This document shows, one piece after another, positions 6,660-6,911 of a stretch of DNA of 6,911 nt. Numbering within the stretch: position 1 is the first letter of the stretch; each line of letters begins with the position of its first letter. The DNA comes from Archangium sp. (lineage in GTDB: Bacteria > Myxococcota > Myxococcia > Myxococcales > Myxococcaceae): assembly GCA_016793585.1 (NCBI GenBank), contig JAEUJR010000287.1, forward strand, positions 1 through 6,911, in the 5' to 3' direction. The translations under genes were made by a program, and so were the position numbers. The notes under the pieces were generated by a model. That model ran no database searches and was not told the origin of the DNA. It was given only the letters and a program-made list of their open reading frames with translations.

Positions 6660-6689
6660 TTGACGGGAACGCCCAGAACCGTGTAGGGG
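6660..6689 (+). promoter_or_regulatory. Candidate housekeeping promoter of rpsP
   Basis: TTGACG at 6660-6665 is a 5 of 6 match to the -35 consensus. About 16-18 bp downstream lies TGTAGG (6682-6687) or TAGGGG (6684-6689) as a poor but myxobacteria-like -10. Transcription would start near 6695, leaving a leader of roughly 25-30 bases with the ribosome binding site in it. Placement upstream of a ribosomal-protein gene supports it; the -10 is weak. Confidence 0.45.
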
Positions 6690-6709
6690 CACCGTCCCAA
6701 CGTCTTTTC

Positions 6710-6714
6710 AGGAG
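6710..6714 (+). promoter_or_regulatory. Ribosome binding site of rpsP
   Basis: AGGAG ends 8 bases before ATG 6723, the best-spaced and strongest Shine-Dalgarno sequence in the window. It fixes the rpsP start. Confidence 0.85.
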
Positions 6715-6722
6715 CTTGTCAG

Positions 6723-6911
6723 ATGAGCGTCGTTCTCCGTCTCGCCCGCGCTGGCGCCAAGAAGCGCCCCTATTACCACGTCGTCGCCGCCGACTCGCGC
6801 ATGCCCCGCGATGGCCGTTTCATCGAGAACATCGGCATGTACGACCCGAACGAGTCGCCCGCGAAGTTCGCGGTGAACGAAGACCGCTGGGCGCACTGGA
6901 CGAAGGCCGGC
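6723..6911 (+). CDS. rpsP: 30S ribosomal protein S16, N-terminal 63 residues, 3' end beyond window
   Basis: The N-terminus [20 protein letters not shown] followed by [22 protein letters not shown] is the classic S16 signature. S16 is a small-subunit protein that binds 16S rRNA early in assembly. S16 is usually about 80-90 residues or somewhat longer, so roughly the last quarter or more is missing at the window edge. The start is set by AGGAG at 6710-6714. In most bacteria rpsP opens an operon with rimM, trmD and rplS; those would lie to the right, outside this window. The identification is certain. Confidence 0.98.
   Translation, partial: MSVVLRLARAGAKKRPYYHVVAADSRMPRDGRFIENIGMYDPNESPAKFAVNEDRWAHWTKAG

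Larger units (their letters stand above)
6604..6722. promoter_or_regulatory. Divergent intergenic region between the sigma-factor gene and rpsP
   Basis: These 119 bp carry the likely rpsP promoter and ribosome binding site on the plus strand and presumably the start signals of the sigma-factor gene on the minus strand. I found no convincing promoter motif in the minus direction. Confidence 0.5.

Overview
The window looks like chromosomal DNA from a myxobacterium or close relative (Myxococcota). The evidence is the high GC content with strong G/C bias at third codon positions, a cysteine-module protein with Gly-Gly-Thr-Ala linker repeats of a style typical of myxobacteria, an Asp-Ala-Gly-rich linker behind a lipoprotein signal, and a sigma-70-like factor resembling a Myxococcales-specific subfamily. 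The assignment rests on recall of family style, not on a database search.

Layout from left to right. (1) Positions 1-2128, minus strand: an exported isoamylase-type glycogen-debranching enzyme (GH13) whose 3' end lies outside the window. All four GH13 catalytic motifs are intact in one frame, but an in-frame TAG at 1838-1840 separates the lipoprotein signal and first part of the N-terminal domain from the catalytic part. (2) 2223-3218, minus: an exported protein with 37 Cys, made of two copies of one cysteine module joined by a (Ala-Thr-Ala-Gly-Gly-Thr)n linker; ten 18-bp tandem repeats encode the linker. (3) 3298-5268, plus, divergent from (2): a 656-residue radical SAM protein with a CX3CX2C cluster, probable extra cluster cysteines, and about 340 C-terminal residues I cannot assign. 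(4) 5359-5841, plus: a 160-residue protein of unknown function with two DxDxDG-type calcium-loop motifs and no signal peptide. (5) 5848-6603, minus, convergent with (4) with only 6 bp between: a sigma-70-like factor. (6) 6723 to the right edge, plus: the start of rpsP (ribosomal protein S16), with a good ribosome binding site and a plausible promoter.

Genes 1 and 2 form a minus-strand pair that could be co-transcribed, although a 7-bp-stem hairpin overlaps the stop of gene 2. Genes 3 and 4 form a plus-strand pair 90 bp apart. The 79-bp gap between 2 and 3 must hold the start signals for both directions. The most notable points are the single nonsense codon in an otherwise intact debranching enzyme, the radical SAM protein with a large unassigned C-terminal half, and its divergent pairing with a cysteine-rich repeat protein. 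A functional link for that pair is speculative. No RNA gene, insertion sequence, CRISPR array or replication origin was seen.
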